A stretch of 64,000 nt of DNA from Candidatus Gastranaerophilales bacterium (GCA_944323685.1 CALUTJ010000013.1:1-64000), one strand, 5' to 3'; positions 1 to 8,900 are shown, numbered from the stretch's first letter. Numbers and translations: made by a program. The notes: generated from the sequence alone by a model not told the origin.

Positions 1-204
1 TTCCTGCCACCAGGGCATATTATTTAATTTTCAATTACGTGTATTGTGGCGGAACACTTCGTGTGTTCTGAACGCCACGGCAAAAACAATACTTAATTGT
101 TTTTGCTAGCTTTTGCCCAGAGTTGGTTCCTGCCACCAGGGCATATTATTTAATTTTCAATTACGTGTATTGTGGCGGAACACTTCGTGTGTTCTGAACG
201 CCAT
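1..204. repeat. Tandem hairpin-rich repeat, 126-bp period
   Basis: Bases 1-77 recur almost unchanged at 127-203, so one full period and part of a second lie in the window; the array probably continues to the left. Each unit is a chain of hairpins: TGGCG...CGCCA around a GAACAC/GTGTTC stem near 46-77, an 11-bp stem GCAAAAACAAT/ATTGTTTTTGC near 80-107, and TGCCC...GGGCA spanning the junction near 115-145. A further hairpin (GTGATGT/ACATCAC) follows at about 205-227. No ORF is present. It sits directly upstream of the TPR gene. Function is unknown; a transcribed structured leader or an intergenic repeat element are both possible. Confidence 0.8.
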
Positions 205-309
205 GTGATGTCTTATAAAAACATCACCCGTAACATATATATTCCTGTAAAATAACCATGCTGTCAAGTCTGTATTGATATATTCAACAAATACATTTAA
301 AATCTAATT

Positions 310-1239
310 ATGGAAAACCTCTCTAAAATCGATGAATTAAATCAAAAACTTGAAGCTAACCCTACAGATTTTCAAACCAGACGTCAACTGGTTGTTGAAT
401 ATCTGCTTCACGGTTTTAACGAAGACGCACTTAAGCAGCTATATTACTTGCTTAAAAGGTTTCCGGAAGACCCCGGTCTGCATTATAACGCCGGCATTGT
501 TTTAGAAAACCTTAAAATGTTTGATAAGGCTATAGTGTCATACCAAAATGCATTGAACATTGCCCCCGATGAGCCTGATTATCTTTACAATCTTGGGTAT
601 GCCTATCTTCAAACCCGCGAATATGAAAAAGCTATTCCTTATTTTAAAAGGGTTTTGCAACTTGAAGAAGATGACGCAAACTGCTATTTTAATCTGGGGT
701 TTATATACTCAAAACAGAGTGAGCATGACCTTGCAATAACTTGTCTTAAAGCTGCGCTGGAGCTCAACCCACAGGATTATCTGGCATATTTTTATCTGGC
801 TTACGAATCTGACCAAACCGGAGAAAGAGAAACTGCTAAACAGCTTTATGAAAAGGTTCTTGAATTATCGCCTGACTACAGCTGGGCTTATTTTAACCTT
901 GCCTCGATATACTATGATGAGGGCGATTCCGACACGGCCAAAGCATATCTTGAAAAAACTCTTGAACTCAACCCCAAAGATGACAATGCGTCAGTGATTC
1001 TAGCCAAAATACTGGCAAAAGAAAACGATTTTGAAAACGCAATTATGCTGCTTAAAAATTCGCTTTTAAATAACCCGTATAACGGAGATGTAAACTACAC
1101 GCTGGCTCATCTGTACAAAGAAACAGGAAATATTGAGCAGTACAAATATCACCTCAAAGAGGCGATGAACAATCACGACACATTATCTGTCAATATTAAG
1201 CAACTGCAGGCTGAGTACCGCTCATACCAAAACCTGTAG
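310..1239 (+). CDS. TPR-repeat protein
   Basis: The 309-aa product is almost entirely tetratricopeptide repeats: about seven 34-residue units between residues 35 and 285, with the usual pattern (YNLGYAYLQTREYEKAIPYF and similar). TPRs form a helical superhelix that binds peptides or partner proteins; no enzymatic domain is present and there is no signal peptide or membrane segment, so a cytoplasmic scaffold role is inferred. There is no clear Shine-Dalgarno site before the ATG. The 3' end overlaps the convergent HD-domain gene by 44 bp. The partner cannot be predicted from sequence. Confidence 0.9.
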   Translation: MENLSKIDELNQKLEANPTDFQTRRQLVVEYLLHGFNEDALKQLYYLLKRFPEDPGLHYNAGIVLENLKMFDKAIVSYQNALNIAPDEPDYLYNLGYAYLQTREYEKAIPYFKRVLQLEEDDANCYFNLGFIYSKQSEHDLAITCLKAALELNPQDYLAYFYLAYESDQTGERETAKQLYEKVLELSPDYSWAYFNLASIYYDEGDSDTAKAYLEKTLELNPKDDNASVILAKILAKENDFENAIMLLKNSLLNNPYNGDVNYTLAHLYKETGNIEQYKYHLKEAMNNHDTLSVNIKQLQAEYRSYQNL

Positions 1240-2182
1240 CAAATCTGTTAGCAGGTTTTGTTCCGTATTTTCTGTCAAGAGCATCTAAAATAACCGGATT
1301 CATTTTCATATCTCTTAAAACAGTCATTGCTTCTTCATGAGTTTTAGCTGATTTATACGGACGTTCTTCTCTCATTGCAGAATAAACGTCAGCAGCTCTG
1401 ACAATTTGTGCCATTTTGTTGGTAGAATTCGGATTGTGGTGATCTCTTGCAATTTCTGCAACGTTAACCCCGTAACCTGCTGATTTAAGAATTTCATACC
1501 CGAGAACAGAATGCAGATTTATTGTTTTTCTTTCAGCCGGGTCAAGTTTTCCGTTTTTATTTAAAATTTCCGAAGGTATAAGCGACTTGCCGGTATCATG
1601 CAAAGCTGCACCGACTTCCATTGTACGTATATCAGCCTCGCTCATGCCAAGCTCTTCGCCTATAGCTCTTGCATATTCAACAGTTGTTGCAATATGTGTA
1701 TGTTTTATTGTTTTTAAGTTATCATAATTCATTTTTACGGGAAGACCGTTTTCTTCCAGAATTGCTCTGATTCTGGGATTTGATTCCACAAGAATCTGCA
1801 TATCTCCGCTGCTTGGAAGATATTTTAAAGCATTGTTTATTGCTGCATCGTATTCATTTACTTTATTACCGGCAAAACCAAATGTTTTTTTCCAATAATT
1901 TGACAAAGCACTGAATGCACCGACATTAGCATTTTTAGGCAGCTCTGATGTTTGTTTTTTAGTTTCTGTATCTTTAACTATTTCGTTTCCAAATAACGGA
2001 GATTTTGGTTTATTTTCCGGAGTTGTTGCCTTTGATGTTGCATAACTCTTTGCCTCCGTCAAAAACGGATTAATATTTGATGTATTGTTGCTGTTATTAG
2101 ATTCAGCCGTTCCTAAATCCGATGATAATGAAGTACTGGTATCGGTTAAGACTCGCTGAAGTGAAACCTTATCAACTGTCAA
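1196..2182 (-). CDS. HD-domain (degenerate HD-GYP-like) protein
   Basis: The 328-aa protein has a low-complexity N-terminus rich in Ser, Thr and Asn (residues 1-80) and a C-terminal HD phosphohydrolase domain. Visible metal-binding signatures are ALHDTGKSLIP, the INLHSVLGYEIL histidine and IARDHHN; the following segment RAADVYSAMREERPYK matches HD-GYP proteins. The canonical GYP loop (HHExxDGxGYP) is replaced by DHHNPNSTNK, so cyclic-di-GMP hydrolysis is uncertain. The likely start is TTG, preceded by AAGGAA. It overlaps the TPR gene tail to tail. Confidence 0.8.
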   Translation of the reverse strand: MTVDKVSLQRVLTDTSTSLSSDLGTAESNNSNNTSNINPFLTEAKSYATSKATTPENKPKSPLFGNEIVKDTETKKQTSELPKNANVGAFSALSNYWKKTFGFAGNKVNEYDAAINNALKYLPSSGDMQILVESNPRIRAILEENGLPVKMNYDNLKTIKHTHIATTVEYARAIGEELGMSEADIRTMEVGAALHDTGKSLIPSEILNKNGKLDPAERKTINLHSVLGYEILKSAGYGVNVAEIARDHHNPNSTNKMAQIVRAADVYSAMREERPYKSAKTHEEAMTVLRDMKMNPVILDALDRKYGTKPANRFATGFGMSGTQPAVA

Positions 2183-2360
2183 AATTAACTATTCCTTTTT
2201 TTCCTTCGATTCCTTATATACTAATAAAAAAATTTTTTTCATATAAATTTCGGTTTTCGGGGGATTTGTAACAAAAATTTTACAAAACAAAACACTGTTT
2301 TTTGTACAAAAAACATTTACAAATAAATACTGTAGCTATACGAAATAAATTTATATACTT

Positions 2361-3008
2361 TTAAATTTTTGTAATATTCTTCATTCCGCTGCAAAAATCA
2401 TTTTTTCCGCCGAAGGATGGATGACGGACATATTCACTTGCACCCAGATTGTACTTTAAAAGAGTATTTTGTGCGGTTCTACCGACAGAAATAATTTTTC
2501 GTTCGTTGAAAAGTTCAAGAAAGTCTTTAAGTATTTCCAGACCTGTTGCAATCTCTTTTTGTTTAGGTTTGCGCGGAGAAAAATCTCCTTTTGCATTTTC
2601 TTTATAGGTTTGCAAAACAAATGTATTCCACAGGACAAAGTCTTTTTCATTCTTATTTATAACCTCCCAGACAATTGAAGCTGTTGTTTCTTTAACATTG
2701 CCGCTTTTTGAGGTAGTCTTATACCCGTTAAAAACCTGAGGATACTTGTTTTGTATAACATCCTCAGAAGTCATCGCAATACCCGTATAATGACAGCCAT
2801 AGCTGGGGGATTCCGCAAGAAGAATGTACTTTGCGCTTTTGTGTTCAAGCAGATATTTTTTCAAATTCTGTCTGCGAACAAGCGGTGCATTAACAGTTTC
2901 ACAGTCATTTTCGTTAGTATCTGCCCAAGGGTTAAAAACTGCCCCCCGTGATTCAAAATTTTTGAGTTTGTCAATTAATGTATCAATTTTCTGCTCAAAG
3001 TCTTTCAA
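2361..3008 (-). CDS. Uracil-DNA-glycosylase-like protein
   Basis: This 215-aa protein carries the hallmarks of the uracil-DNA glycosylase superfamily: an active-site-like motif AESPSYGCHYTGIAMTSE (about residues 64-81), a central VLWNTFVLQTY segment in the place of the family NAFP/N-x-x-P motif, and the C-terminal VGRTAQNTLL...RHPSFGG loop that contacts the DNA minor groove. It probably removes a damaged base in repair, though the substrate is not clear. The start is TTG with a good AGAGGAAAG site just upstream. It is divergent from the kinase-like gene at 3063, sharing a 54-bp promoter region. Confidence 0.65.
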   Translation of the reverse strand: MKDFEQKIDTLIDKLKNFESRGAVFNPWADTNENDCETVNAPLVRRQNLKKYLLEHKSAKYILLAESPSYGCHYTGIAMTSEDVIQNKYPQVFNGYKTTSKSGNVKETTASIVWEVINKNEKDFVLWNTFVLQTYKENAKGDFSPRKPKQKEIATGLEILKDFLELFNERKIISVGRTAQNTLLKYNLGASEYVRHPSFGGKNDFCSGMKNITKI

Positions 3009-3062
3009 TATCTTTCCTCTGCGTTATTATGGTTAAGTAATTGCCATCCGGAACTTTAAACA

Positions 3063-4082
3063 ATGATAACAATAACCCCGCAAAAAAATCAACAATATCA
3101 ATACAGTCCTCTAAAACAAAAACAAAACAAAAGTTTTAAAGGATATACTTCAATTTTTTCAAAAGAACTGGATATTGTTCTAAAACAAGGCAAGGCATCT
3201 TACGAACAAGAAATGCACCTTATTGACCTTTTGCATGAATTGATGAAGAAAAAAGTCAGTGCAGCCAAACTTCTCGGAGAAGGATATTACGGTAAAGTTT
3301 ATAATATAGATTCCAAATACGTATTAAAAGTTAAGAAAAAAAGTCAAACTTTTGCGGATATGCTGAGTGACATTTCAAAAGGCAGATACCAAAAACTGAA
3401 AACATATTACGGTGAACATATCGCTGATTTTTATGACGTAGCCATATTAAAAAATATGTCCCCCAATAGGATACAAATTCCAGTAGGTGTGCCTAAAAAA
3501 TTAGAAAAAAGCTTTAACAGCAGAGAAAAACAAAATTATTACGAAAAAGTATACCTTCCGTTATTTGCATCAGTTCCTCAAAGAAGCTACAACGCAATTG
3601 CACGGGATTGTGTTGAACTCAACAAAATGACTGACGGAGAATACTTTTTGAACTTTGACTATTGCAATCCGAACAACTTTGTTTTGACAGGCAAAAGCAT
3701 AAGAATTGCAGATGATATTTATCACACAGCGCTGCATAATCCTAACACCACAGCAGATTTGTTAGAAGTATTTTTAGAAAAACTTAACAGCAACGAATTT
3801 ATTTTCCCGCCGCAAGGCGATGCTGTCGGATTTGCCAGAAAAATATTCAAAAAACTGATTATTGCAGCGAATACATCTAAATTGCCGCTGGGAGATGAAA
3901 TATCAACAAGTTTAGGCGATTGGCATTATGTAACTGAAAAAATATGCGCCATAAAAAGACCGGTACAAAATTTTATTGCGGATTTGAAAAACATACAGCA
4001 GGAATTTTGTAAACCTAAAAAATGTGCTGAAGAAACTAAAAAATATATCAACACAATTATAAAAGAAGACCGGTCTATATAA
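3063..4082 (+). CDS. Atypical protein-kinase-like protein with N-terminal SFKG tag
   Basis: The 339-aa protein begins with a Gln/Asn-rich leader ending in SFKGY (residues 24-28), then shows a kinase-type glycine loop GEGYYG (72-77) and VLKV lysine (89). The catalytic region is unusual: HRD is absent, but D199 and N204 (DYCNPN) have the D-x4-N spacing of a catalytic loop, and IADD (215-218) stands where DFG would be. No membrane segment is visible. It might be an atypical kinase or a pseudokinase. Similar S-F-x-G tags occur on four other proteins in this window. Confidence 0.5.
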   Translation: MITITPQKNQQYQYSPLKQKQNKSFKGYTSIFSKELDIVLKQGKASYEQEMHLIDLLHELMKKKVSAAKLLGEGYYGKVYNIDSKYVLKVKKKSQTFADMLSDISKGRYQKLKTYYGEHIADFYDVAILKNMSPNRIQIPVGVPKKLEKSFNSREKQNYYEKVYLPLFASVPQRSYNAIARDCVELNKMTDGEYFLNFDYCNPNNFVLTGKSIRIADDIYHTALHNPNTTADLLEVFLEKLNSNEFIFPPQGDAVGFARKIFKKLIIAANTSKLPLGDEISTSLGDWHYVTEKICAIKRPVQNFIADLKNIQQEFCKPKKCAEETKKYINTIIKEDRSI

Positions 4083-4086
4083 AAAA

Positions 4087-4770
4087 TTATTCTATATTTA
4101 TTTTCAACAAAATTTCTCTTATTGTTCCATTTTTAATTATATTAGCAACTTTATGCTTAACTTTATATCCGGCAGCGATTGCATCAAAGATATTTTTACA
4201 ATGAATACTCTTTATGTAGCCAAGTTTATCATTGTCAAACAAAACTTTTACGGCATTACTGTCAAATTCATTTTCCGGCTCAGGCAGTAACATGATTTTC
4301 TGATTAATAACATCAATGGGCAATTGTTTAATTGAATTAACAACTTGCTCTGAATCAACATTAATCCAAGAAATATTGGTATTAAAACTTGCCGGATACT
4401 CTTGATGCGGCGCAATGAATTCAAAATTATCAGTCAACAATTTTGCACCGGTAAGGCCTAAAATAGCAAAGATATCATCTTTATAATTTTCGGCACCCCA
4501 GTATTTTAAAAAATCATCATAATCTCTTCTTGCAGGGTTCAACAAACGTCTGGCAAAAACATCGATAACATTTTCTTTATAAACTTTCTTTGTGTTATCA
4601 AAAGCAGGATAATAAGAAAACCCCGACTGTTGTGCGATAGCGAGATTATCCGGTAAATATTTGAAAAAATATTGATTATCATCTCTTGTTAAGACACCGA
4701 TAATATGTCTTTTTGATAACGTATCTTTTTTCCACGTTAAATAAATTTTATCAGTATCAAATGTGCACAT
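4087..4770 (-). CDS. HIRAN-domain protein, partner of HipA-like kinase
   Basis: The 227-aa protein has an unassigned N-terminal part and a C-terminal HIRAN-like domain (about residues 145-215) with the characteristic LLPEPENEFDSNAVKVL and LGYI motifs. HIRAN domains bind DNA 3' ends or other ligands in helicases and also occur in small bacterial proteins. Its start overlaps the end of the HipA-like kinase gene by 14 bp, so the two are translationally coupled. The N-terminal region, with YFFKYLPDN and YYPAF, could be a HipA-type N-lobe, which would make the pair a split HipA-like module. That is inference. Confidence 0.6.
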   Translation of the reverse strand: MCTFDTDKIYLTWKKDTLSKRHIIGVLTRDDNQYFFKYLPDNLAIAQQSGFSYYPAFDNTKKVYKENVIDVFARRLLNPARRDYDDFLKYWGAENYKDDIFAILGLTGAKLLTDNFEFIAPHQEYPASFNTNISWINVDSEQVVNSIKQLPIDVINQKIMLLPEPENEFDSNAVKVLFDNDKLGYIKSIHCKNIFDAIAAGYKVKHKVANIIKNGTIREILLKINIE

Positions 4771-5683
4771 TTATTAATTCCTGTAATTTTGATTTTCTTA
4801 GCGAAAGTATTTTTAATATAAGTTTTTTACGATTGTCGGACAATTTATATTCTTTTGGAATATCAACATTTTGTATATCAGTCATTATATCATCAACATA
4901 ATGAATATAATCATATTGTAACATGTCCGCTACCAGAGATAACATATCCTTATCCGTATTTAAAAGATAGTTAATAATCTCATAATGATTGTATTTAGTG
5001 TTATTATTTTCATCTAAATACAAATTTGGTGGACGGGAGTTTTTTCCTGCAATAAAAGAGCTTAATAAATTTTCATTTTTCAACAACTCACAGACTCTGT
5101 CTTCATCCTGTCCCGAAGCAAGACACGAAGCATTATCATATATTGGTGATATTTTTATTTTTCTTGCATCTTGACTAAAAATAAAGCCCCAATTTTCATC
5201 ATGCCTGTCGTTATTTCCGATTAAACAATCAAATATCAACATTTTCCGAAAATCCGTCCAGTAATTTTCATCTATCATCTCGGCTTGTGAAATAAGTTTT
5301 ATATGTTTTAAGTTATGAGAATGGGGGTGTTTAAAAGTCGACAAGATTTCTTTTGCATCAACCAGTTCCTGAGTAGGCATACCTGTCTTACTTCTTTCTA
5401 TAAAACTTTTTATAAGTATACCGTATGTATCCCCGTCTTTTGCCGGTATTGCCTCAGGAACATTCAATCCCAGTTTAATACCGATTTTGTATGCAATAAA
5501 CTCTGTCCAGATTTCTTGCGTAACAAAACCTGTACTTTTGTAGATTTTGGGTTCTTTGTACAAATAAGCAGCAGAATCCTTGATTCTTTCATACCAGGAT
5601 TTTACCCTCCTGCCCTTAGAAGAAAAACCTTCTATTTTTGTCCAGTTTTCCTGTTTTAATTCAACAAGCGTTATTGGCGGCAT
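4757..5683 (-). CDS. HipA-like (CtkA-type) protein kinase
   Basis: The 308-aa protein matches the C-terminal catalytic part of HipA kinases: the catalytic motif NNDRHDENW (residues 157-165, with the HipA D-x-H-x-x-N pattern) and the metal-binding YDNAS (182-186). HipA-family kinases phosphorylate substrates such as GltX and act as toxins controlled by HipB. No HTH antitoxin lies nearby; instead the downstream, overlapping gene encodes a HIRAN protein. The catalytic residues are intact, so the kinase should be active. Whether the HIRAN protein neutralises or targets it is unknown. Confidence 0.75.
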   Translation of the reverse strand: MPPITLVELKQENWTKIEGFSSKGRRVKSWYERIKDSAAYLYKEPKIYKSTGFVTQEIWTEFIAYKIGIKLGLNVPEAIPAKDGDTYGILIKSFIERSKTGMPTQELVDAKEILSTFKHPHSHNLKHIKLISQAEMIDENYWTDFRKMLIFDCLIGNNDRHDENWGFIFSQDARKIKISPIYDNASCLASGQDEDRVCELLKNENLLSSFIAGKNSRPPNLYLDENNNTKYNHYEIINYLLNTDKDMLSLVADMLQYDYIHYVDDIMTDIQNVDIPKEYKLSDNRKKLILKILSLRKSKLQELINVHI

Positions 5684-5692
5684 ATCTGTTTT

Positions 5693-7285
5693 CTACTTTT
5701 TCACGGCGGGTGTGTTTCTGCTAATCATAAACACAACAATCTCTCCGGGCATTAAATCAGTTTTTACCCTGTTTTTTTGAACAACAGGCGTTGAAGTAAA
5801 TGCCAGCGGTACTATTATGTCATCATCTTTAAAATCTTTTATTGATATATTTGCCTGCTGGCTGTATGACAAATCTTTGTTTAATATGACAAGGACAGAT
5901 GAATACCCCAGTGTTGACATATAAGCAAACACATTTTTATTGCCTGTCTTCAGGAAGGTATAACTGCCTTTATTCAAAATAGCCCAGGCTTTTGTTTTAA
6001 ACTGGTTTGCAACTGTAAAGTCGAAAACAAATTTGCTGTCAAGTTTTTCATAGCCCGGTTTTCTCGACATATTAAATATATCAAACTTGCCCTTGCGCAC
6101 AAAATAGACATTGTCGTCTGTGTAAGATTCCTGCGCTTTTTTATTGGAATATTTATACAAATAAGAATCCCCTGTCTGGAAACCGTCTACAAAATATGAA
6201 TTAATCGGCAAAGTTGATTGCAGCCACAAGATTTGCTGGGCAAACGGTACTCCGCCCGTGACTATGGGGGATACCTCATCATGAGTTGCAAAACTGCCTA
6301 TTACCGCCTTGGGATTCTTTTGCAGTGCGTAACTTTTTATCGTATCTTGAGTCAAAGCAAAATTCTTTTGGAATTCTTCCTGAGTTGTCCAGTTTTTATA
6401 GTTAAAAAAGCTGCCGTACCAGCCGTCGAATCCGGCATCAAGAAGCTTATGATAGGGAGTAAAAGGAGCATCCGGAGCCAACGGTTCATTCCAGCATTCG
6501 GAAGCTTCCGCAAGGAACAAGAATTCCGGGTCTTTTGATTTTGCATAAGCAATCAACTTTTTCCAAAAGTCAAAAGGTTTTGAGGTCGCTACATCAGCAC
6601 GTATTCCGTCAACTCCGAGTTTTTGCACCATATCTACATAGGCTTTGTATTTTTCATACAAAGCTTCGTTTAAGGAGCCATCCGCATTGACAGATTTAAA
6701 CACGCGTACATCGGTCCAATCAAACGGGACTACCGGCTTTCCGTCAGCACCTGTCATAAAAAGCTCGGGATTTGAAAGAAACAAATCATAAGACCCGCAG
6801 GAGGGCAAATCTGCAATAACACGAATATTTCTTTTGTGGCATTCGTTTATAAAGTTTTTTGCCTCTTCTTCAACTGAAAGCGGATTTGATTTGTCATCAA
6901 GCATAGGATCAAGCTTTGTGAAGTCTGAAATTGCATACAAAGAACCGGCGCTGCCAAGAGCCTTAACCTTGCCGGTCGGAGTAAAGGGCAAAATATGAAT
7001 AGTATTTATACCGTAAGATTTTATCTCATCAAGCCTGTTTACCGCGTTAACAAAGTTACCCGCAACATCACCTTTAGACGGTTGAATAATATCATCACCG
7101 TTTTTATCCTGTGCATTGAAAGAACGAATATTTATTGCGAGAATGATTGCTTTATTGTTCAAAAAAGTCGTTTTTAAATCGTTAAACCATACGTCATTAC
7201 TTCCGGCGGCAAAAGAAGGAGAAGCACAGGTGACTCCTGCTGTAAAAATCAACACAGACAACAGTTTTAACAATATTTTATTCAT
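5693..7285 (-). CDS. Secreted GH13 alpha-amylase-family protein
   Basis: The 530-aa product starts with a signal peptide (residues 1-27, ending PSFAA) and continues with a GH13 (beta/alpha)8 barrel. The four family regions are recognisable: VIADLP, DGIRADVA with the nucleophile Asp, FLAEASE with the acid/base Glu, and FATHDE for the third carboxylate; a C-terminal beta domain follows. It should hydrolyse or rearrange alpha-glucans outside the cytoplasm. The ATG has an AAGGGG site upstream. It lies 9 bp before the HipA-like gene on the same strand, though a functional link is not suggested. Confidence 0.85.
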   Translation of the reverse strand: MNKILLKLLSVLIFTAGVTCASPSFAAGSNDVWFNDLKTTFLNNKAIILAINIRSFNAQDKNGDDIIQPSKGDVAGNFVNAVNRLDEIKSYGINTIHILPFTPTGKVKALGSAGSLYAISDFTKLDPMLDDKSNPLSVEEEAKNFINECHKRNIRVIADLPSCGSYDLFLSNPELFMTGADGKPVVPFDWTDVRVFKSVNADGSLNEALYEKYKAYVDMVQKLGVDGIRADVATSKPFDFWKKLIAYAKSKDPEFLFLAEASECWNEPLAPDAPFTPYHKLLDAGFDGWYGSFFNYKNWTTQEEFQKNFALTQDTIKSYALQKNPKAVIGSFATHDEVSPIVTGGVPFAQQILWLQSTLPINSYFVDGFQTGDSYLYKYSNKKAQESYTDDNVYFVRKGKFDIFNMSRKPGYEKLDSKFVFDFTVANQFKTKAWAILNKGSYTFLKTGNKNVFAYMSTLGYSSVLVILNKDLSYSQQANISIKDFKDDDIIVPLAFTSTPVVQKNRVKTDLMPGEIVVFMISRNTPAVKK

Positions 7286-7409
7286 ATAAATAAACCCCTT
7301 AATCTAAAAGTAATTTTACATACGGATTATACAAAACTCATAATTTGTTTGCAACTCGACAGCAGATGAGTTATACTAAAAACGTATCATTTATTTATGG
7401 AGGCAATAC

Positions 7410-7778
7410 ATGCGCATTCATGTAAACGGAAAAAACATTGAAATCACAGATGCAATCAAAGCTTATGCAAAAGAAAAAATCGGTAAAGTTGCCGCTCACT
7501 ATGATCAGATTGATGCAATCGACATTATGCTCACGGTAATTAAAAACCCGAGCGTTGCAGAAAACCATACAGCAGAAGTCACCTGCAAACTTACAACAGG
7601 TTCTGTTCACGTTGCAGAAACAGCGGAATCTATGTATGCAAGTATCGACCTTGTAGCTGATAAACTGGCAAGACAGGTTAAAAAATTCAAAGACAAAAAC
7701 CTCGGCAAATCTAAATTGGATTCTATCAGAACAGGTGCTGTTCTTGAAGAAGAAACAGTAGAAGAGTCTGCCGAATAA
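7410..7778 (+). CDS. hpf: Ribosome hibernation-promoting factor, short form
   Basis: The 122-aa protein is a HPF/YfiA-family beta-alpha-beta fold protein (MRIHVNGKNIEITDAIKAYA, conserved LARQVKKFKDK basic helix). It binds the 30S subunit at the tRNA/mRNA channel and keeps ribosomes idle in stationary phase. The C-terminal dimerisation domain of long HPF is missing, so this is the short type, with an acidic tail EEETVEESAE. A strong GGAGG site precedes the ATG and a terminator-like hairpin follows. Confidence 0.93.
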   Translation: MRIHVNGKNIEITDAIKAYAKEKIGKVAAHYDQIDAIDIMLTVIKNPSVAENHTAEVTCKLTTGSVHVAETAESMYASIDLVADKLARQVKKFKDKNLGKSKLDSIRTGAVLEEETVEESAE

Positions 7779-7800
7779 AAGACATAAAGAGTAAAAACCA

Positions 7801-7846
7801 AAAGAGTCCTGCTTATTTATACGGAGCAGGATTCTTTGTTTTTGTA
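7801..7846 (+). terminator. Terminator after hpf
   Basis: An AGTCCTGCT/AGCAGGATT stem with an 11-nt loop is followed by a T-rich run (TCTTTGTTTTTG), directly after the hpf stop codon. Confidence 0.6.
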
Positions 7847-7929
7847 AAAATATCCTTTTTGCGTTTATGCAGAAATATAACCTTACTATCAAATATTACG
7901 CATCTGTAAGATTTGTAAGAAAATTATTT

Positions 7930-7965
7930 GTATTGGAGTTTTGTTCGTGATACACTCACTTTTAC
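7930..7965 (+). promoter_or_regulatory. Putative promoter of rpsF-ssb-rpsR
   Basis: The segment has a TTGGAG/TTGTTC-type -35 region and GATACACT as a possible extended -10 about 40 bp before the GTG start of rpsF. It is placed by eye only. Confidence 0.35.
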
Positions 7966-7991
7966 GAGAAAAACCATAAGGAGCAATAAAA

Positions 7992-8288
7992 GTGAAAAAA
8001 TACGAATTACTTTCAATTATTAAACCTAATATGGACGCTGAAGAAGCAGATAAAGTAATTGCTAAAATCGAAGAAATCGTTAAATCTCTCGGCGGAAGCG
8101 TTACTTCTACAGACAAAATGGGCAGAAAAAAACTTGCTCACGATATCCAAAACTTCAGAGACGGCCATTATGTAGCACAAAGACTTGAATTGGCACCTGA
8201 TAAAGTTGCAGAATTCAAAAGACAATTGAGTCTTAACGACAACATTTTAAGAACAATGTTTATGGAAGAATCAAAAGTTAGTGCTTAA
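7992..8288 (+). CDS. rpsF: 30S ribosomal protein S6
   Basis: The 98-aa product is a typical bS6 (MKKYELLSIIKPNMDAEEAD, later FRDGHYV and LSLNDNILRTMF). S6 pairs with S18 on the 30S platform. The start is GTG with AAGGAG eight bases upstream. It leads the conserved rpsF-ssb-rpsR cluster; ssb follows after 21 bp. Confidence 0.97.
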   Translation: MKKYELLSIIKPNMDAEEADKVIAKIEEIVKSLGGSVTSTDKMGRKKLAHDIQNFRDGHYVAQRLELAPDKVAEFKRQLSLNDNILRTMFMEESKVSA

Positions 8289-8309
8289 TCAGACAATCAG
8301 GAGAAAAAT

Positions 8310-8714
8310 ATGAGCTTAGCAAAAGCGGTTATATCAGGAACAGTATACAGAGCACCGGAAAAGCGCTTTACATCGAACAATGTGCCAATTTCCGCATTTG
8401 CTTTGAACATCTCCGAAACAGAGGAAACTCTGGTAAGAGTTCTTGCCAAAGGCAATCTGGCACAGACAGTTGAAGAAACTATTAATAAAGGTGACAGAGT
8501 TGTTGTTGAAGGCAGACTCCAGAACAATACGGTGAAAAACGAAGACGGTTCCGAAAGAAGAATTGTTGAAATAGATGCTTATGCAATGGAAAAACTTGCA
8601 GGCAGCTCAACAACCTCAGCTCCGTCAGGCAAAGCATCACCGGATTCTATTGTCCAGTTTGGACAGACCGATTTCTCAGACGACTTAATAGGTGAAGACG
8701 AAATTCCGTTTTAA
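8310..8714 (+). CDS. ssb: Single-stranded DNA-binding protein
   Basis: The 134-aa protein has an N-terminal OB fold (residues 1-100, including VRVLAKGNLA and VVVEGRLQNN), a Ser/Ala/Gly linker and an acidic tip DLIGEDEIPF. The tip is the docking site for SSB-interacting repair and replication proteins. It lies between rpsF and rpsR as in many bacteria. The last five residues DEIPF are identical to the C-terminus of the mobile-element kinase at 57223-58368. Confidence 0.95.
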   Translation: MSLAKAVISGTVYRAPEKRFTSNNVPISAFALNISETEETLVRVLAKGNLAQTVEETINKGDRVVVEGRLQNNTVKNEDGSERRIVEIDAYAMEKLAGSSTTSAPSGKASPDSIVQFGQTDFSDDLIGEDEIPF

Positions 8715-8880
8715 CCGTGGTTAGTCTGAGCGCAAACGCCAGCGGATTTTGTGTAGAGTGAGGGCAAAGCCCGAAACTCGAAGTAACGCCGAAAAAGAGA
8801 GCGTAAGTTTTGCAAAAGAGCAAAACGGAGCGAACGGCTTGAAGGCGTGAAACAATAATCCAAGACACCCAATTTAGTAA
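8715..8880. repeat. Structured spacer between ssb and rpsR
   Basis: These bases separate two genes that are usually nearly contiguous. They fold as several hairpins: GGGC AAA GCCC at 8762-8772, GTTTTGC/GCAAAAC at 8807-8826, enclosed by ACGCC (8786-8790) and GGCGT (8844-8848). No convincing ORF is present on either strand. It resembles an inserted intergenic repeat or a structured mRNA element; a second copy is not seen in this window. Confidence 0.5.
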
Positions 8881-8900
8881 CAACAGAAAAGGAACAAACA

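Noticed and set aside
4087-4770. HipB-type antitoxin downstream of the HipA-like kinase
   Set aside because: No helix-turn-helix is visible; the C-terminus fits HIRAN instead.
7395-7892. Minus-strand 165-aa frame over hpf
   Set aside because: Antisense to a clear hpf gene and Cys/Phe-rich as expected of a shadow frame.
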